This document shows, in pieces, positions 8,336-17,622 of a stretch of 64,000 nt of DNA (its first letter is position 1; every line of letters begins with the position of its first letter). A model generated the notes under the pieces. The model was given only the letters and a program-made list of their open reading frames with translations. It did not search any database and was not told the origin of the DNA. The DNA lies in assembly GCF_007990505.1 (NCBI RefSeq), contig NZ_AP019822.1:434001-498000 (forward strand), read 5' to 3'. This DNA is from Pseudoleptotrichia goodfellowii (GTDB taxonomy: Bacteria > Fusobacteriota > Fusobacteriia > Fusobacteriales > Leptotrichiaceae). Made by a program: the position numbers and the translations under genes.

Positions 8336-8373
8336 AAAGTGCAATTCAGTATAACAACTGCCTTGCACTTTTT
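8334..8373. terminator. Bidirectional intrinsic terminator
   Basis: AAAAAGTGCA (8334-8343) pairs perfectly with TGCACTTTTT (8364-8373), with A and T tracts on both sides. It serves the converging gene at 7385 and the nadR-like gene. Confidence 0.85.
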
Positions 8374-8382
8374 CTATAGACT

Positions 8383-9471
8383 CTAAATAAAAGAATCGGC
8401 TATTTCCTGTAAATTATCCTGTCCGTTCAGATAGGCTTTTATAATCTCTTTACAGGCTAAATATCTTTTTTCGTAGTTATCGGATTTTACAATAATATAA
8501 GGAATTTTGTATTCTTTATACAGTTCCTTCAGTAAATCCTGAAATTTTTTTCTCCGTTCACTTTCCCCTATTGAGCGAAGTCCATCATTTACCCATTTTA
8601 CATTATTTTCCAAAAGTATAGTCAAGTCAAATTTATAATTCTGGACAAACTCTCTTATAATCGGATTGTCTCTTTTTTCGTAAGTCAGGCAAAAAGCGAG
8701 AGTCGTTATATAGTCGGTATCTATTAAAGCGAACTTGTTGGCATTTCTTGCGGCATAAAGGACGTTGGACTGATGACCGAACACGATTTTTTCATAATCG
8801 GAATATTGTAAAGAATCTTCATCGCCCCCAAGTTTTTCAAAAACATATTCACGCCCGTATTCCCAAGCAGAAGAAGTATTGAAAGCGTTGGCAAGTTTGT
8901 CGATCATTACGCTTTTTCCGCTGCTTTCTCCGCCGCAAATAGTAATAATCGGGATTAAATGTTCTCTTACTTCACGAGGCAGAAATTCCCAGTATTTACT
9001 CGGATTTTCTCTGATTTCCCATGAGTTTACAGGATATTCGAGATATTCCGGATCAATGGATTCAGTTTTGGCATTGAAATATTTTAAATTATATTTTGCA
9101 TCATCTTTTCTGTTGCTTATGAATAAAACGTCATTTTCCCAGTCTATATCAGGCTCTCTCGTTTCAATTTCCTTTTTTAAAAGACTTGACCATATTTCCC
9201 AGCCTTCGGGAAAAGGCGGACAGTTGCTTTCATCAAACAAAAAAGAAGAAATAGTATCCTGATGTTTAAAAGTCTGTTTTACGAATCTGAGTCTGTCTTT
9301 AGGCGTAATCTCTTTTATAAAACGGGAGTTGGAAATCATTTCCGTATCTCCTTTGTCGGAATAAGAAACTACTACGTAAACTTTATCAACCAGACCGCTT
9401 GCTCTTTGTATTAAATTCACATGTCCTGTATGTAAGGGAAGAAATCTTCCTACAACAATTCCGATTTTCAT
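8383..9471 (-). CDS. nadR: NadR-type bifunctional NMN adenylyltransferase / ribosylnicotinamide kinase
   Basis: A 362-residue protein for NAD salvage from nicotinamide riboside. The N-terminal nucleotidyltransferase part (1-170) begins IGIVVGRFLPLHTGH with the HxGH-type motif. The C-terminal kinase part (175-340) has the Walker A GGESSGKSV. The enterobacterial N-terminal DNA-binding domain is absent, as in Haemophilus-type NadR, so a repressor role is not expected. It stands alone on the minus strand, divergent from uppS. Together with the nicotinate phosphoribosyltransferase at 43.7 kb it suggests reliance on salvaged pyridine precursors. Confidence 0.9.
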   Translation of the reverse strand: MKIGIVVGRFLPLHTGHVNLIQRASGLVDKVYVVVSYSDKGDTEMISNSRFIKEITPKDRLRFVKQTFKHQDTISSFLFDESNCPPFPEGWEIWSSLLKKEIETREPDIDWENDVLFISNRKDDAKYNLKYFNAKTESIDPEYLEYPVNSWEIRENPSKYWEFLPREVREHLIPIITICGGESSGKSVMIDKLANAFNTSSAWEYGREYVFEKLGGDEDSLQYSDYEKIVFGHQSNVLYAARNANKFALIDTDYITTLAFCLTYEKRDNPIIREFVQNYKFDLTILLENNVKWVNDGLRSIGESERRKKFQDLLKELYKEYKIPYIIVKSDNYEKRYLACKEIIKAYLNGQDNLQEIADSFI

Positions 9472-9626
9472 TTGTATTCACTTCCTTGTAATTATTTATT
9501 CTAATTATATCATATAAAATTTTAAAATAACAAATTTAAAGCAAAAAAGATTTTTAAAAATTTGAAAAAATATGGTAAAATAAGGTAACAAAATAATAAA
9601 AAATAAATTTTTTTGAGAGGATATAT

Positions 9627-10322
9627 ATGGACTTGAAAATACCCGAGCATGTAGCTGTGATAATGGACGGTAACGGAAGATGGGCTAAAGAAAGAGGAAA
9701 AATCAGATTGGAAGGACATAGACAGGGTGCGATTAATCTTGAAAAAATAATAGAACATTCTATTGAAATAGGAGTAAAATATTTGACTGTTTATGCTTTT
9801 TCCACTGAAAACTGGAAAAGGCCTGAAAAAGAAGTGAACGGATTAATGGAGCTGTTTACCAAATATCTGGACACAAAAAAGAAAAGTTTGAAAAAACAGG
9901 GAATCAGACTTTTAGTAACAGGAACGAAGGAAAATATATCCGAAAAACTTCTGAAAAAAATTGAAGAAACGGAAAAATATTTGGAAGATTGTGAAAAAAT
10001 GATTTTTAATATAGCGTTTAATTACGGCGGGAGAAAAGAAATAGTCGATGCGGTAAATAAAATAATAAAAGATAAAAAAGAAACTGTTGATGAGAAGGAA
10101 TTTGCAGGCTATTTATACAGACCGGACATTCCCGATCCCGAACTGGTAATAAGAACAAGCGGTGAATTCAGGATAAGTAATTTTTTACTTTGGGAAATCG
10201 CTTATTCGGAATTTTACGTAACTGATGTTTACTGGCCTGATTTTACGCCTGAAGAATATGACAAAGCTATTCTGGCTTTTAATAAAAGAGACAGAAGATA
10301 CGGAGGTTTGAATGCTAAGTAG
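9627..10322 (+). CDS. uppS: Isoprenyl transferase (undecaprenyl diphosphate synthase)
   Basis: A 231-residue cis-prenyltransferase that adds isopentenyl units to farnesyl diphosphate, giving the C55 carrier for cell-wall synthesis. Seen: VAVIMDGNGRWA with the catalytic Asp, GHRQGA, TVYAFSTENW, and the C-terminal ELVIRTSGEFRISNFLLW. Length is typical (about 230-250). AGAGG precedes the ATG. The stop overlaps the start of cdsA by 11 nt, so the two are co-translated. Its IPP would come from the mevalonate pathway encoded 3-7 kb downstream. Confidence 0.95.
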   Translation: MDLKIPEHVAVIMDGNGRWAKERGKIRLEGHRQGAINLEKIIEHSIEIGVKYLTVYAFSTENWKRPEKEVNGLMELFTKYLDTKKKSLKKQGIRLLVTGTKENISEKLLKKIEETEKYLEDCEKMIFNIAFNYGGRKEIVDAVNKIIKDKKETVDEKEFAGYLYRPDIPDPELVIRTSGEFRISNFLLWEIAYSEFYVTDVYWPDFTPEEYDKAILAFNKRDRRYGGLNAK

Positions 10323-11238
10323 AATATTTGTAATAGTATTGTTTGTGCCTTTTCTTCTTTGGATATTTCTAAAAGGAGATATAATGTTTCTCATATTTAC
10401 AATGGTAATAATAGGAGTTTCTCTGCATGAATTTTACAAAATGCTTAAAGATAAAGGATTTGAAGTTGCAAACAGAATAGGAATAGGTCTGGGATTGTTT
10501 CTGCCTTTGGCAATATATTTTCAGCAAAATTCCAAAAATATATTTTCCTTTTTAAGATTGAAATTTTTTCAACAGATAAATTTCGATATGGGAGGATTTA
10601 TAGTATTTGCACTGATGCTTATAGCTTTCAGACAGATTCTGAAAGTGAAAATCCAAGGAGCGATGGCTGAAATAGCTTACACCCTCTTCGGAATAATATA
10701 TGTATCGTATTTCTTCTCGTATATACTCCTTATAAAATACGAGTTTCCCAATGGAAACGTCATAGTTGCGATGACTTTTATACTGATTTGGGCATGTGAT
10801 ATTTCGGCATATTTAGTCGGGAAATTTATAGGAGGGAAAATATTCAAGCAAAGACTTGCTCCGAAAATAAGCCCGAATAAATCTATCGAAGGAGCAATAG
10901 CAGGAATTGTAGGAGTGTTTCTTGTGATTTCGTTTTTTGATAAAATATATTTATTTATAGCAAATTTTGTGTGCAGTATAACATTAATATCGAAAACATG
11001 CAGCCTTGATTATAACTATATAGCCATATTGGGATGGCAGGCTTTTCTGCTTGCTCTGGGAATAGGAATTTTTGCGGAATTGGGAGATTTGGTAGAATCC
11101 AAAATAAAAAGGGAACTGGAAATAAAAGATTCGGGAAATTTACTTTTAGGACATGGAGGATTTTTGGACAGATTTGACAGTGCACTTTTTGTACTTCCCA
11201 TAGTTTACGTATTTATGAAATATGTGGCACATATGTAA
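10312..11238 (+). CDS. cdsA: Phosphatidate cytidylyltransferase
   Basis: A 308-residue integral membrane enzyme making CDP-diacylglycerol from CTP and phosphatidate. There are about eight hydrophobic segments. The C-terminal CDP signature is clear: LAPKISPNKSIEGAIAG near 180-196, then ELGDLVESKIKRELEIKD and LLGHGGFLDRFDS near 250-290. The length is slightly above the usual 270-285. Start ATG overlaps the uppS 3' end. uppS-cdsA is a common bacterial gene pair. Confidence 0.94.
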   Translation: MLSRIFVIVLFVPFLLWIFLKGDIMFLIFTMVIIGVSLHEFYKMLKDKGFEVANRIGIGLGLFLPLAIYFQQNSKNIFSFLRLKFFQQINFDMGGFIVFALMLIAFRQILKVKIQGAMAEIAYTLFGIIYVSYFFSYILLIKYEFPNGNVIVAMTFILIWACDISAYLVGKFIGGKIFKQRLAPKISPNKSIEGAIAGIVGVFLVISFFDKIYLFIANFVCSITLISKTCSLDYNYIAILGWQAFLLALGIGIFAELGDLVESKIKRELEIKDSGNLLLGHGGFLDRFDSALFVLPIVYVFMKYVAHM

Positions 11239-11274
11239 TTTAAAAAACAAATAAAAATAAAACAGGAGGAAAAA

Positions 11275-12507
11275 ATGAGTTTTACTAATGAAGCGGAAAT
11301 AAAAAAAGAAGTGGAAAGACAATTTGATATATTGAAAAGAGGTTGTGATGAAATAATTAATGAAAGTGAGTTTAAGAAAAAACTTGAAAAGTCTATTTCT
11401 ACAAATACTCCTTTAAGAATAAAATTGGGAATCGATCCTTCAGGAACGGATTTGCATTTGGGACATGCAGTGCCTTTGAGAAAATTGAAACAGTTTCAGG
11501 ATTTGGGACATCAGGTATTTTTTCTTATAGGAACATTTACAGGAAGAATAGGGGATCCTACAGGGAAATCCGAAACAAGAAAAATGCTTTCTGCAGAACA
11601 GGTTCAGGAAAATATAAAAACGTATCTGGATCAGGTTTCGTTAATACTTGATTTGGATAAAATAAAAGTAGTATATAACGGGGATTGGCTTGAAAAACTT
11701 AATCTTGAAGATGTACTAAGACTTTTATCACAGTTTACAGTATCTCAAATGATTTCAAGGGAGGATTTTGCCAAAAGACTTTCGGAAAATAAGCCTGTGT
11801 CGTTAATAGAATTTATGTACCCGATTTTACAGGGATACGACTCGGTAGAATTAAGAGCCGATGTGGAACTTGGAGCGACAGAGCAGAAGTTCAATCTTTT
11901 AAGAGGAAGAGATTTACAGAAAAATGCAGGGCAGGAACAACAAGTGTGTATGATTATGCCTATTCTTGAAGGGCTTGACGGAGTGGAAAAAATGAGTAAA
12001 TCTCTAAATAATTATATCGGTGTCAAAGACAGCCCTAACGATATGTTCGGAAAAGTGATGTCCGTATCTGATGATTTGATGTACAGATATTACGAAGTAA
12101 TAACCGAAGTGGCTCAGGAAGAAATCGCTAAGATGAAAGAAGAAATAAATAACGGTACACTTCATCCTATGGAAGCTAAAAAAAGGTTAGGAGAAGAAGT
12201 TGTAAAAATATATCATAACGAAGAAGAAAGTAAAAAAGCGAGAGAATGGTTTGAAAATGTATTCAGTAAGAAAAATCTCGATGTAGATTTACCTGAAGTT
12301 GAACTGGAATACAAAGAAATCGGAATAGTAGATTTACTTGTAAAAGAAACAGGGCTTTTAAGCTCTACGAGTGAAGCCAGAAGACTTGTAGAACAGGGCG
12401 GTTTTAAAATAAACGATGAAGCTGTAAAAGATGTAAAAGCGGTTGTAAAAATCCAAAGCGGAATGGTAATAAGAGCGGGGAAAAAGAAAATAGTTAAAGT
12501 GAAGTAG
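11275..12507 (+). CDS. tyrS: Tyrosine--tRNA ligase
   Basis: A 410-residue class I synthetase. The HIGH-type motif is HLGHAVPLRK (about residue 62), the KMSKS motif is intact (about 240), and a C-terminal S4 RNA-binding domain covers about 345-405. It belongs to the TyrZ-like group with HLGH. ACAGGAGG lies before the ATG. Only 36 nt separate it from cdsA, so there is no room for a T-box leader; it is probably read with uppS-cdsA or from a promoter inside cdsA. Confidence 0.95.
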   Translation: MSFTNEAEIKKEVERQFDILKRGCDEIINESEFKKKLEKSISTNTPLRIKLGIDPSGTDLHLGHAVPLRKLKQFQDLGHQVFFLIGTFTGRIGDPTGKSETRKMLSAEQVQENIKTYLDQVSLILDLDKIKVVYNGDWLEKLNLEDVLRLLSQFTVSQMISREDFAKRLSENKPVSLIEFMYPILQGYDSVELRADVELGATEQKFNLLRGRDLQKNAGQEQQVCMIMPILEGLDGVEKMSKSLNNYIGVKDSPNDMFGKVMSVSDDLMYRYYEVITEVAQEEIAKMKEEINNGTLHPMEAKKRLGEEVVKIYHNEEESKKAREWFENVFSKKNLDVDLPEVELEYKEIGIVDLLVKETGLLSSTSEARRLVEQGGFKINDEAVKDVKAVVKIQSGMVIRAGKKKIVKVK

Positions 12508-12529
12508 AGAAAATCTTGAATTTATAAAA

Positions 12530-12566
12530 AAATCAGTTATGAAAAACCTTGTTTTATAACTGATTT
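12530..12566 (+). terminator. Hairpin between tyrS and mvk
   Basis: AAATCAGTTAT (12530-12540) pairs with ATAACTGATTT (12556-12566), 11 bp. The following tract is not T-rich (GTACTTTATC), so termination may be weak. Confidence 0.5.
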
Positions 12567-12608
12567 GTACTTTATCATTAATATTCAAATAATGGAGAAG
12601 GATTTATT

Positions 12609-13487
12609 ATGAATGAAAAAAAAGGATCAGGAACTGCACACTCAAAAATAATATTGATAGGGGAGCATTCGGTAGTTTATGGATATCCTGCTATTGCTAT
12701 TCCTCTTGAAAATATAACTGTAAAGTGTGAAATAATACCTTCTCACAGTTTTTTTATTCATAATCCTGAAGATACTTTATCAACGGCTATTTATGAGGCA
12801 ATGAAATATTTAGGTAAGGAAAAAGAAAAAATAAAATATAATATAATATCCCAAATACCTGAAAAAAGAGGAATGGGCTCCTCGGCGGCAGTAAGTATAG
12901 CTGCAGTCAGAGCAGTGTTTGATTATTTTGGCAAAAATATCGATGATAAACTTCTGGAAAAAATTGTGCAGCGTGCAGAAATGGTTGCACATACTACTCC
13001 GAGCGGATTGGATTTCAGAACATGTATCAGTGAAAAAGCTGTAAAGTTTATAAAAGGAGCAGGTTTTTTCCCTTTGGATTTGAATTTGGGAGCGTATCTT
13101 GTAATAGCTGATTCGGGAGTACAGGGAAAAACGAAAGAAACTGTAACAGCAGTTCGTGAAATGGGAGAAAATGCCCGTCCTATGCTTTTGAAATTGGGAG
13201 AGCTTACCGATGAAACGGAAAAATTTATATCAGAAAAAGATATTGTAAATATAGGAAAGAATATGACAAAGGCTCACGAAGAACTTTCAAAGTTGGGATT
13301 AAATATTGAGGAAACGGAAATGCTTGTAAAAGAAGCGTTGAAAAACGGGGCTTTAGGAGCAAAGATATCAGGGGGAGGAAAAGGGGGATGCGTCATAGCA
13401 TTGACAGACAGTGAAGAGAAAGCGAAAGAAACAGCAAAAATATTGGTTGAAAAAGGAGCATTGAACACATGGATACAAAATCTGTAA
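12609..13487 (+). CDS. mvk: Mevalonate kinase
   Basis: A 292-residue GHMP kinase that phosphorylates mevalonate. Motifs: KIILIGEHSVVYGYPAIA (1), RGMGSSAAVSIA (2, ATP loop), and the C-terminal AKISGGGKGGCVIAL (3). Length fits the short bacterial form. GGAGAAGG precedes the ATG. It heads the operon; its last 19 nt overlap mvaD. Cytosolic; feeds IPP/DMAPP synthesis for undecaprenyl phosphate and quinones or tRNA modification. Confidence 0.93.
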   Translation: MNEKKGSGTAHSKIILIGEHSVVYGYPAIAIPLENITVKCEIIPSHSFFIHNPEDTLSTAIYEAMKYLGKEKEKIKYNIISQIPEKRGMGSSAAVSIAAVRAVFDYFGKNIDDKLLEKIVQRAEMVAHTTPSGLDFRTCISEKAVKFIKGAGFFPLDLNLGAYLVIADSGVQGKTKETVTAVREMGENARPMLLKLGELTDETEKFISEKDIVNIGKNMTKAHEELSKLGLNIEETEMLVKEALKNGALGAKISGGGKGGCVIALTDSEEKAKETAKILVEKGALNTWIQNL

Positions 13488-14410
13488 GATCCTATGCAAA
13501 TATAGCAATTATAAAATATTGGGGAAAAAAAGATGCGAAAAATATGATTCCCGCAACAAGCAGCATATCTCTAACCCTTGAAAATATGTATACAGACACT
13601 GAAATAAGTTTTATCGAGTCTGAAACAGATGTATTTTATCTCAATGGAGTGCTGCAGGATAGTAAACAGACAGAAAAAATAAGTAAAGTAGTGGATCTGT
13701 TCAGAGAAAATAAGGAACAGAAAGTATTGATAAAAAGTGAAAATAATATGCCTACTGAAGCCGGACTTTCTTCAAGTTCGAGCGGATTGTCGGCACTTAT
13801 AAAAGCCTGTAATAAACTTTTCAGGAAAAATATGACAAGAACGGAACTTGCCCGAATCTCCAAATACGGCTCAGGCTCGTCAGCGAGAAGTTTTTTCGGA
13901 CCGATAGGGGCCTGGGATAAGGACACTGGAGAAATATACGAAATAAAAACCGATCTAAAATTAGCGATGATAATGCTTGTATTGAATGAAGAAAAGAAAA
14001 TAATATCAAGTCGTGAAGGAATGAAACTTTGTGGAGAAACTTCAACGATATTTGATAAATGGATAAAAAATTCCGAAATTGAATATGAAGAAATGAAAAA
14101 AGCACTTGCTGAAAATAATTTTGAAAAAGTTGGAGAGTTGACGGAGAAAAATGCCTTGGCAATGCACGAAACGACACTTTACGCAAATCCTCCGTTTTCA
14201 TATTTGACGGATAAAAGCAGAGAAGCTATGGAATTTGTAAAAAAATTGAGAAAGAGCGGAGAAAAGTGCTATTTTACAATGGATGCAGGTCCTAATGTGA
14301 AAGTGTTGTGTCTTGAAAAAGATTTTGAAAAGTTGAAATATGTGTTAGGAAAAAAATACAAGATAATTGCTTCAAAAACAAAGGTGATTACCGATGAAAA
14401 TAACGATTAA
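13469..14410 (+). CDS. mvaD: Diphosphomevalonate decarboxylase
   Basis: A 313-residue GHMP-superfamily enzyme converting diphosphomevalonate to isopentenyl diphosphate. Diagnostic features: ANIAIIKYWGKKDAKN at the N-terminus, PATSSISLTL, EAGLSSSSSGLSALI for the ATP loop, and FTMDAGPNVKVLC near the C-terminus. Starts inside the end of mvk and overlaps the next kinase by 17 nt, so these three are translationally coupled. Confidence 0.95.
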   Translation: MDTKSVRSYANIAIIKYWGKKDAKNMIPATSSISLTLENMYTDTEISFIESETDVFYLNGVLQDSKQTEKISKVVDLFRENKEQKVLIKSENNMPTEAGLSSSSSGLSALIKACNKLFRKNMTRTELARISKYGSGSSARSFFGPIGAWDKDTGEIYEIKTDLKLAMIMLVLNEEKKIISSREGMKLCGETSTIFDKWIKNSEIEYEEMKKALAENNFEKVGELTEKNALAMHETTLYANPPFSYLTDKSREAMEFVKKLRKSGEKCYFTMDAGPNVKVLCLEKDFEKLKYVLGKKYKIIASKTKVITDENND

Positions 14411-15410
14411 TAATACTGATTTTGTAGAAGAAAAGGCTTGCGGAAAGCTCTATATAGCGGGAGAATACGCTATATTGACACCGGGATTGACAGCGATTGT
14501 AAAGAATGTGAACATTTACATGAATGCACAAATAAGATTTTCCGAAAAATATAAAATATATTCGGATATGTATAATTACTCTGTATCGTTAGAGCATGAT
14601 GAAAACTACAGTTTAATACAGGAAACTGTAAATGTTGTGAATAAATATCTGCACATAAAAAGTATAGATACAAAGCCTTTTGAACTTAATATAACAGGAA
14701 AAATGGAAAAAGAAGGTAAAAAATACGGTATAGGCTCAAGCGGAAGTGTTGTAATACTCACAATAAAGGCTATGGTGAGACTTCATAAATATTGTATTTC
14801 CAAAGACACAATTTTCAAATTGGCTGCTTATGTTCTTTTAAAAAGAGGAGATAACGGCTCTATGGGAGATTTGGCATGCATTGCTTATGAAGAACTTGTA
14901 GCTTATATTTCTTTTGACAGAGAAAAAATAAAAGAAAAAATTGAAAATGAAACTTTTGAAAAGGTTATTAATAGCGACTGGGGATACAAAATAGAAGTGC
15001 TGAAATGCAAGCATGACTATGAATTTTTAGTAGGTTGGACAGGAAAACCCGCTATTTCCAAAGATATGATAAATAATGTGAAAAAGTCTATAAATAAAGA
15101 TTTTTTGGAAAAATCCGATGAAAATGTAAAAAATATTATAAAAGGAATAAAGTCGGGAAATAAAGAGTTAATAAAAGAAGCAGTTATTAAAAGCGGAGAT
15201 TTATTGAAAAATCTGGATTCTTCAATCTACAGCAATGAGTTGACTGAACTTGTGAATGCTGCAAAAGAACTGGATATGTGTGCAAAAAGCAGCGGTGCCG
15301 GAGGAGGAGATTGCGGAATAGCAATATCTTTTAATAAAAATGACACAAAAACTGTTATAGAAAAATGGGAAAAAAAGGGTATTGTTTTGTTGTACAGGGG
15401 GAGATTATAA
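14394..15410 (+). CDS. Phosphomevalonate kinase
   Basis: A 338-residue GHMP kinase of the bacterial phosphomevalonate kinase type. It has KLYIAGEYAILTPGLTAI near the N-terminus, YGIGSSGSVVILT for the ATP loop, and SSGAGGGDCGIAISF near the C-terminus. Position between mvaD and the IPP isomerase agrees. The gene is immediately followed by a foreign-looking promoter for the Abi_2 leader RNA. Confidence 0.92.
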   Translation: MKITINNTDFVEEKACGKLYIAGEYAILTPGLTAIVKNVNIYMNAQIRFSEKYKIYSDMYNYSVSLEHDENYSLIQETVNVVNKYLHIKSIDTKPFELNITGKMEKEGKKYGIGSSGSVVILTIKAMVRLHKYCISKDTIFKLAAYVLLKRGDNGSMGDLACIAYEELVAYISFDREKIKEKIENETFEKVINSDWGYKIEVLKCKHDYEFLVGWTGKPAISKDMINNVKKSINKDFLEKSDENVKNIIKGIKSGNKELIKEAVIKSGDLLKNLDSSIYSNELTELVNAAKELDMCAKSSGAGGGDCGIAISFNKNDTKTVIEKWEKKGIVLLYRGRL

Positions 15411-15414
15411 ATAG

Positions 15415-15443
15415 TTGACAAATTATAAAAAAAAGGGTATCAT
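15415..15443 (+). promoter_or_regulatory. Promoter of the Abi_2 leader RNA (locus 1)
   Basis: TTGACA at 15415-15420, 17-bp spacer, TATCAT at 15438-15443. The expected start is near 15450. It lies 4 nt after the phosphomevalonate kinase stop codon. Confidence 0.7.
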
Positions 15444-15449
15444 TATACT

Positions 15450-15533
15450 AACAATGGATCGTACTGTATCAATGATTTTTTTAAGAAGTCGATACAGGCT
15501 GTATAAAAAGCCCCTTTAAAGGGCTTTTTTACA
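15450..15533 (+). ncRNA. Structured leader RNA of Abi_2 locus 1 (candidate RNA antitoxin or regulator)
   Basis: About 80 nt between the promoter and the Abi_2 ribosome-binding site. A 7-bp stem CTGTATC (15464-15470) with GATACAG (15491-15497) encloses a 20-nt loop, and a terminator hairpin follows directly. There is no credible ORF inside. The layout promoter, short RNA, terminator, HEPN toxin gene is that of RNA-neutralised toxin systems. Function as antitoxin is inference. Confidence 0.55.
15506..15530 (+). terminator. Intrinsic terminator between leader RNA and Abi_2 gene
   Basis: AAAAGCCC pairs with GGGCTTTT around a CTTTAAA loop, followed by a T run (15525-15530). Only a fraction of transcripts would reach the Abi_2 gene. 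Confidence 0.85.
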
Positions 15534-15552
15534 TATCCGGAGAGGGGGATTT

Positions 15553-16485
15553 ATGGATCAGCCATTTAAAACTTTTGAGGAACAAAGAAATATATTATTC
15601 AATCGTATGATTGTAGATAATGAAACTATTTCTATCTTGATGAGATATAATTATTATTCTATTGTAAATTTTTATAAAAAACCTTTTATCTTGGGCAAAA
15701 ATTCAAAAGGAGAAGATACATATATTCTGAATATCAGTTTTAAACATTTAAAAGCATTGCATGACTTTGATAAAAAGTTGAGAATTTTGTTTTTTGAATA
15801 TCTTACAGAGTTAGAAAAATTTTTTAAAACGGTTATTGCTTACTATTTTTCGGAAGTATACGGTCAAATAGAAAAAAATCCTTATCTCTTACCGAAAAAT
15901 TATAATACAGGACATGAAAATAAAAATATTCATTATATTTCTTACTTAATCAAAACTTTGAATAATATAAAAAAAGATAATGAAAAGATTATAATAAAAC
16001 ACTATAATACCACAAAAGACAATATACCCTTTTGGATTATAGTACATTATTTAACTTTTGGAGATATTAGCAAATTATATTTTTGTCTAAAAACTGAAAT
16101 ACACGATAAAATAAGTTCTCATTTTCAAAATTTATACAAAGTAGAGTATAATAATTTAGTTGCTATTTCTCCATCTTTTATAAAAAGTTTTTTATCTACT
16201 GCTTCTATTTTTAGAAATGTAACAGCACATAATGAGAGATTATATAATTATTCTTCCAAAAGAACGATTAATATTAAAAAAAGTCCTGTTTTAACAAATA
16301 ATAAAAGACAAAAGCTTTTTACCATTTATGAAGGATTAAAATTCTTTTTGTCCAGAAAAGAATATGACAAGCTTACAGAAAATTTAAAAAATATAATAAT
16401 CGTCTTGGAAGAAGATTTGGAAAATGTTATTAATATAAACAGTATTTTAATAGAAATGGATTTTCCTGTAAATTGGCATAAATAA
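15553..16485 (+). CDS. Abi_2 family (AbiF/AbiD-like) HEPN abortive-infection protein
   Basis: A 310-residue protein of the Abi_2 family. The family opening PFKTFEEQRNILFNRMIV is clear, followed by LMRYNYYSIVNFYKKPFI, LHDFDKKLRILFFEYL, and IPFWIIVHYLTFGDISKLYF. The HEPN RNase motif is at about residues 217-226, FRNVTAHNERLYNY, giving R-x4-H. HEPN Abi proteins are RNA-cleaving toxins that stop growth on phage infection. GGAGAGGGGG precedes the ATG. The gene and its leader interrupt the mevalonate operon. No cognate protein antitoxin is adjacent; the leader RNA is the candidate. Confidence 0.88.
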   Translation: MDQPFKTFEEQRNILFNRMIVDNETISILMRYNYYSIVNFYKKPFILGKNSKGEDTYILNISFKHLKALHDFDKKLRILFFEYLTELEKFFKTVIAYYFSEVYGQIEKNPYLLPKNYNTGHENKNIHYISYLIKTLNNIKKDNEKIIIKHYNTTKDNIPFWIIVHYLTFGDISKLYFCLKTEIHDKISSHFQNLYKVEYNNLVAISPSFIKSFLSTASIFRNVTAHNERLYNYSSKRTINIKKSPVLTNNKRQKLFTIYEGLKFFLSRKEYDKLTENLKNIIIVLEEDLENVININSILIEMDFPVNWHK

Positions 16486-16550
16486 AATTATAGAAAGGAA
16501 AAAGTTGTTTCAAAAATATGATCAGGTATTTGAGAGAACTTTAAATCGTA

Positions 16551-17558
16551 ATGAATAGAAAAGACGAACATATAAGATATGCGTTAAAATACGAGAGTCC
16601 TTATAACAGTTTTGACGATATGGAGCTTATACACCAATCCGTTCCGAAATTTAATATTGATGAAATAGATATTTCGGCAAGATTTGCGGGTAATGATTTT
16701 GAGTGTCCGTTTTTTATAAATGCTATGACCGGAGGAAGTGAAAAAGGCAAAGAAATAAACAGAAAACTTGCAAAAGTTGCTGAGGAATGCGGTATTTTGT
16801 TTGTTACAGGATCATACAGTGCAGCTTTAAAAAATTCCGATGACAATTCTTTTAAAATTGTAAAAGAGGAAAATAAAAAACTCCTTCTCGGAACAAATAT
16901 AGGAGCGGATAAAGATTATACAGCGGGACTTAAAGCTATAGAGGATTTGAAACCTTTATTTTTGCAAATACACGTAAATGTTATGCAGGAGCTTATAATG
17001 CCGGAAGGAAGCAAAAATTTCAAAGACTGGAGAAAAAATATAGAAGGTTTTGTTAAGAATATAAAAATCCCTCTGATATTAAAAGAAGTAGGCTTCGGAA
17101 TGAGTGAAGAAACTGTAAAGATTGGAATGGAGTCAGGAATAAAAACTTTTGATATAAGCGGTCGTGGAGGCACAAGTTTTGCATATATAGAAAATATGAG
17201 AAGAAAAAACAGTCTTTCTTATCTCGATGAATGGGGACAGACAACGGTAACTTCCCTTTTAAGTGTAAAAAAATATGCCGACAATATAGAAATAATAGCA
17301 AGCGGAGGAGTGAGAAATCCTCTCGATATAATAAAATCTTTAGTGTTGGGAGCAAAAGGTGTAGGAATATCGGGAACTGTATTGAGATTAGCTGAAAAAA
17401 ACACTGTTGAAGAAATGATAGAGATTGTAAACAGTTGGAAAGAAGAATGTAAAATGATAATGTGTGCATTGAATGCACAAAATTTGGAAGAATTAAAAAA
17501 AGTAAAATATATTTTATACGGAAAAGTAAAAGAGTTTTCCGAAGGATATTTCAAATAA
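16551..17558 (+). CDS. fni: Type 2 isopentenyl-diphosphate delta-isomerase
   Basis: A 335-residue FMN- and NADPH-dependent isomerase interconverting IPP and DMAPP. The family N-terminus MNRKDEHIRYALKYE, FINAMTGGSEKGKEIN, LILKEVGFGMS, and the FMN-phosphate region SGGVRNPLDIIKSLVLGA are present. It is the expected fourth mevalonate-operon gene but is now 1.1 kb from the third because of the Abi_2 insertion. The Shine-Dalgarno is weak (GAGAG 14 nt upstream), so expression may depend on read-through. Confidence 0.94.
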   Translation: MNRKDEHIRYALKYESPYNSFDDMELIHQSVPKFNIDEIDISARFAGNDFECPFFINAMTGGSEKGKEINRKLAKVAEECGILFVTGSYSAALKNSDDNSFKIVKEENKKLLLGTNIGADKDYTAGLKAIEDLKPLFLQIHVNVMQELIMPEGSKNFKDWRKNIEGFVKNIKIPLILKEVGFGMSEETVKIGMESGIKTFDISGRGGTSFAYIENMRRKNSLSYLDEWGQTTVTSLLSVKKYADNIEIIASGGVRNPLDIIKSLVLGAKGVGISGTVLRLAEKNTVEEMIEIVNSWKEECKMIMCALNAQNLEELKKVKYILYGKVKEFSEGYFK

Positions 17559-17622
17559 TGTAAAGAAGACAGTGTAAGAATATAAATAAAAATGGGTAAA
17601 TACTGTTCTGTAAATTAAAAAA

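Noticed and set aside
11239-11274. T-box leader for tyrS
   Set aside because: Only 36 nt separate cdsA and tyrS, far too short for a T-box.
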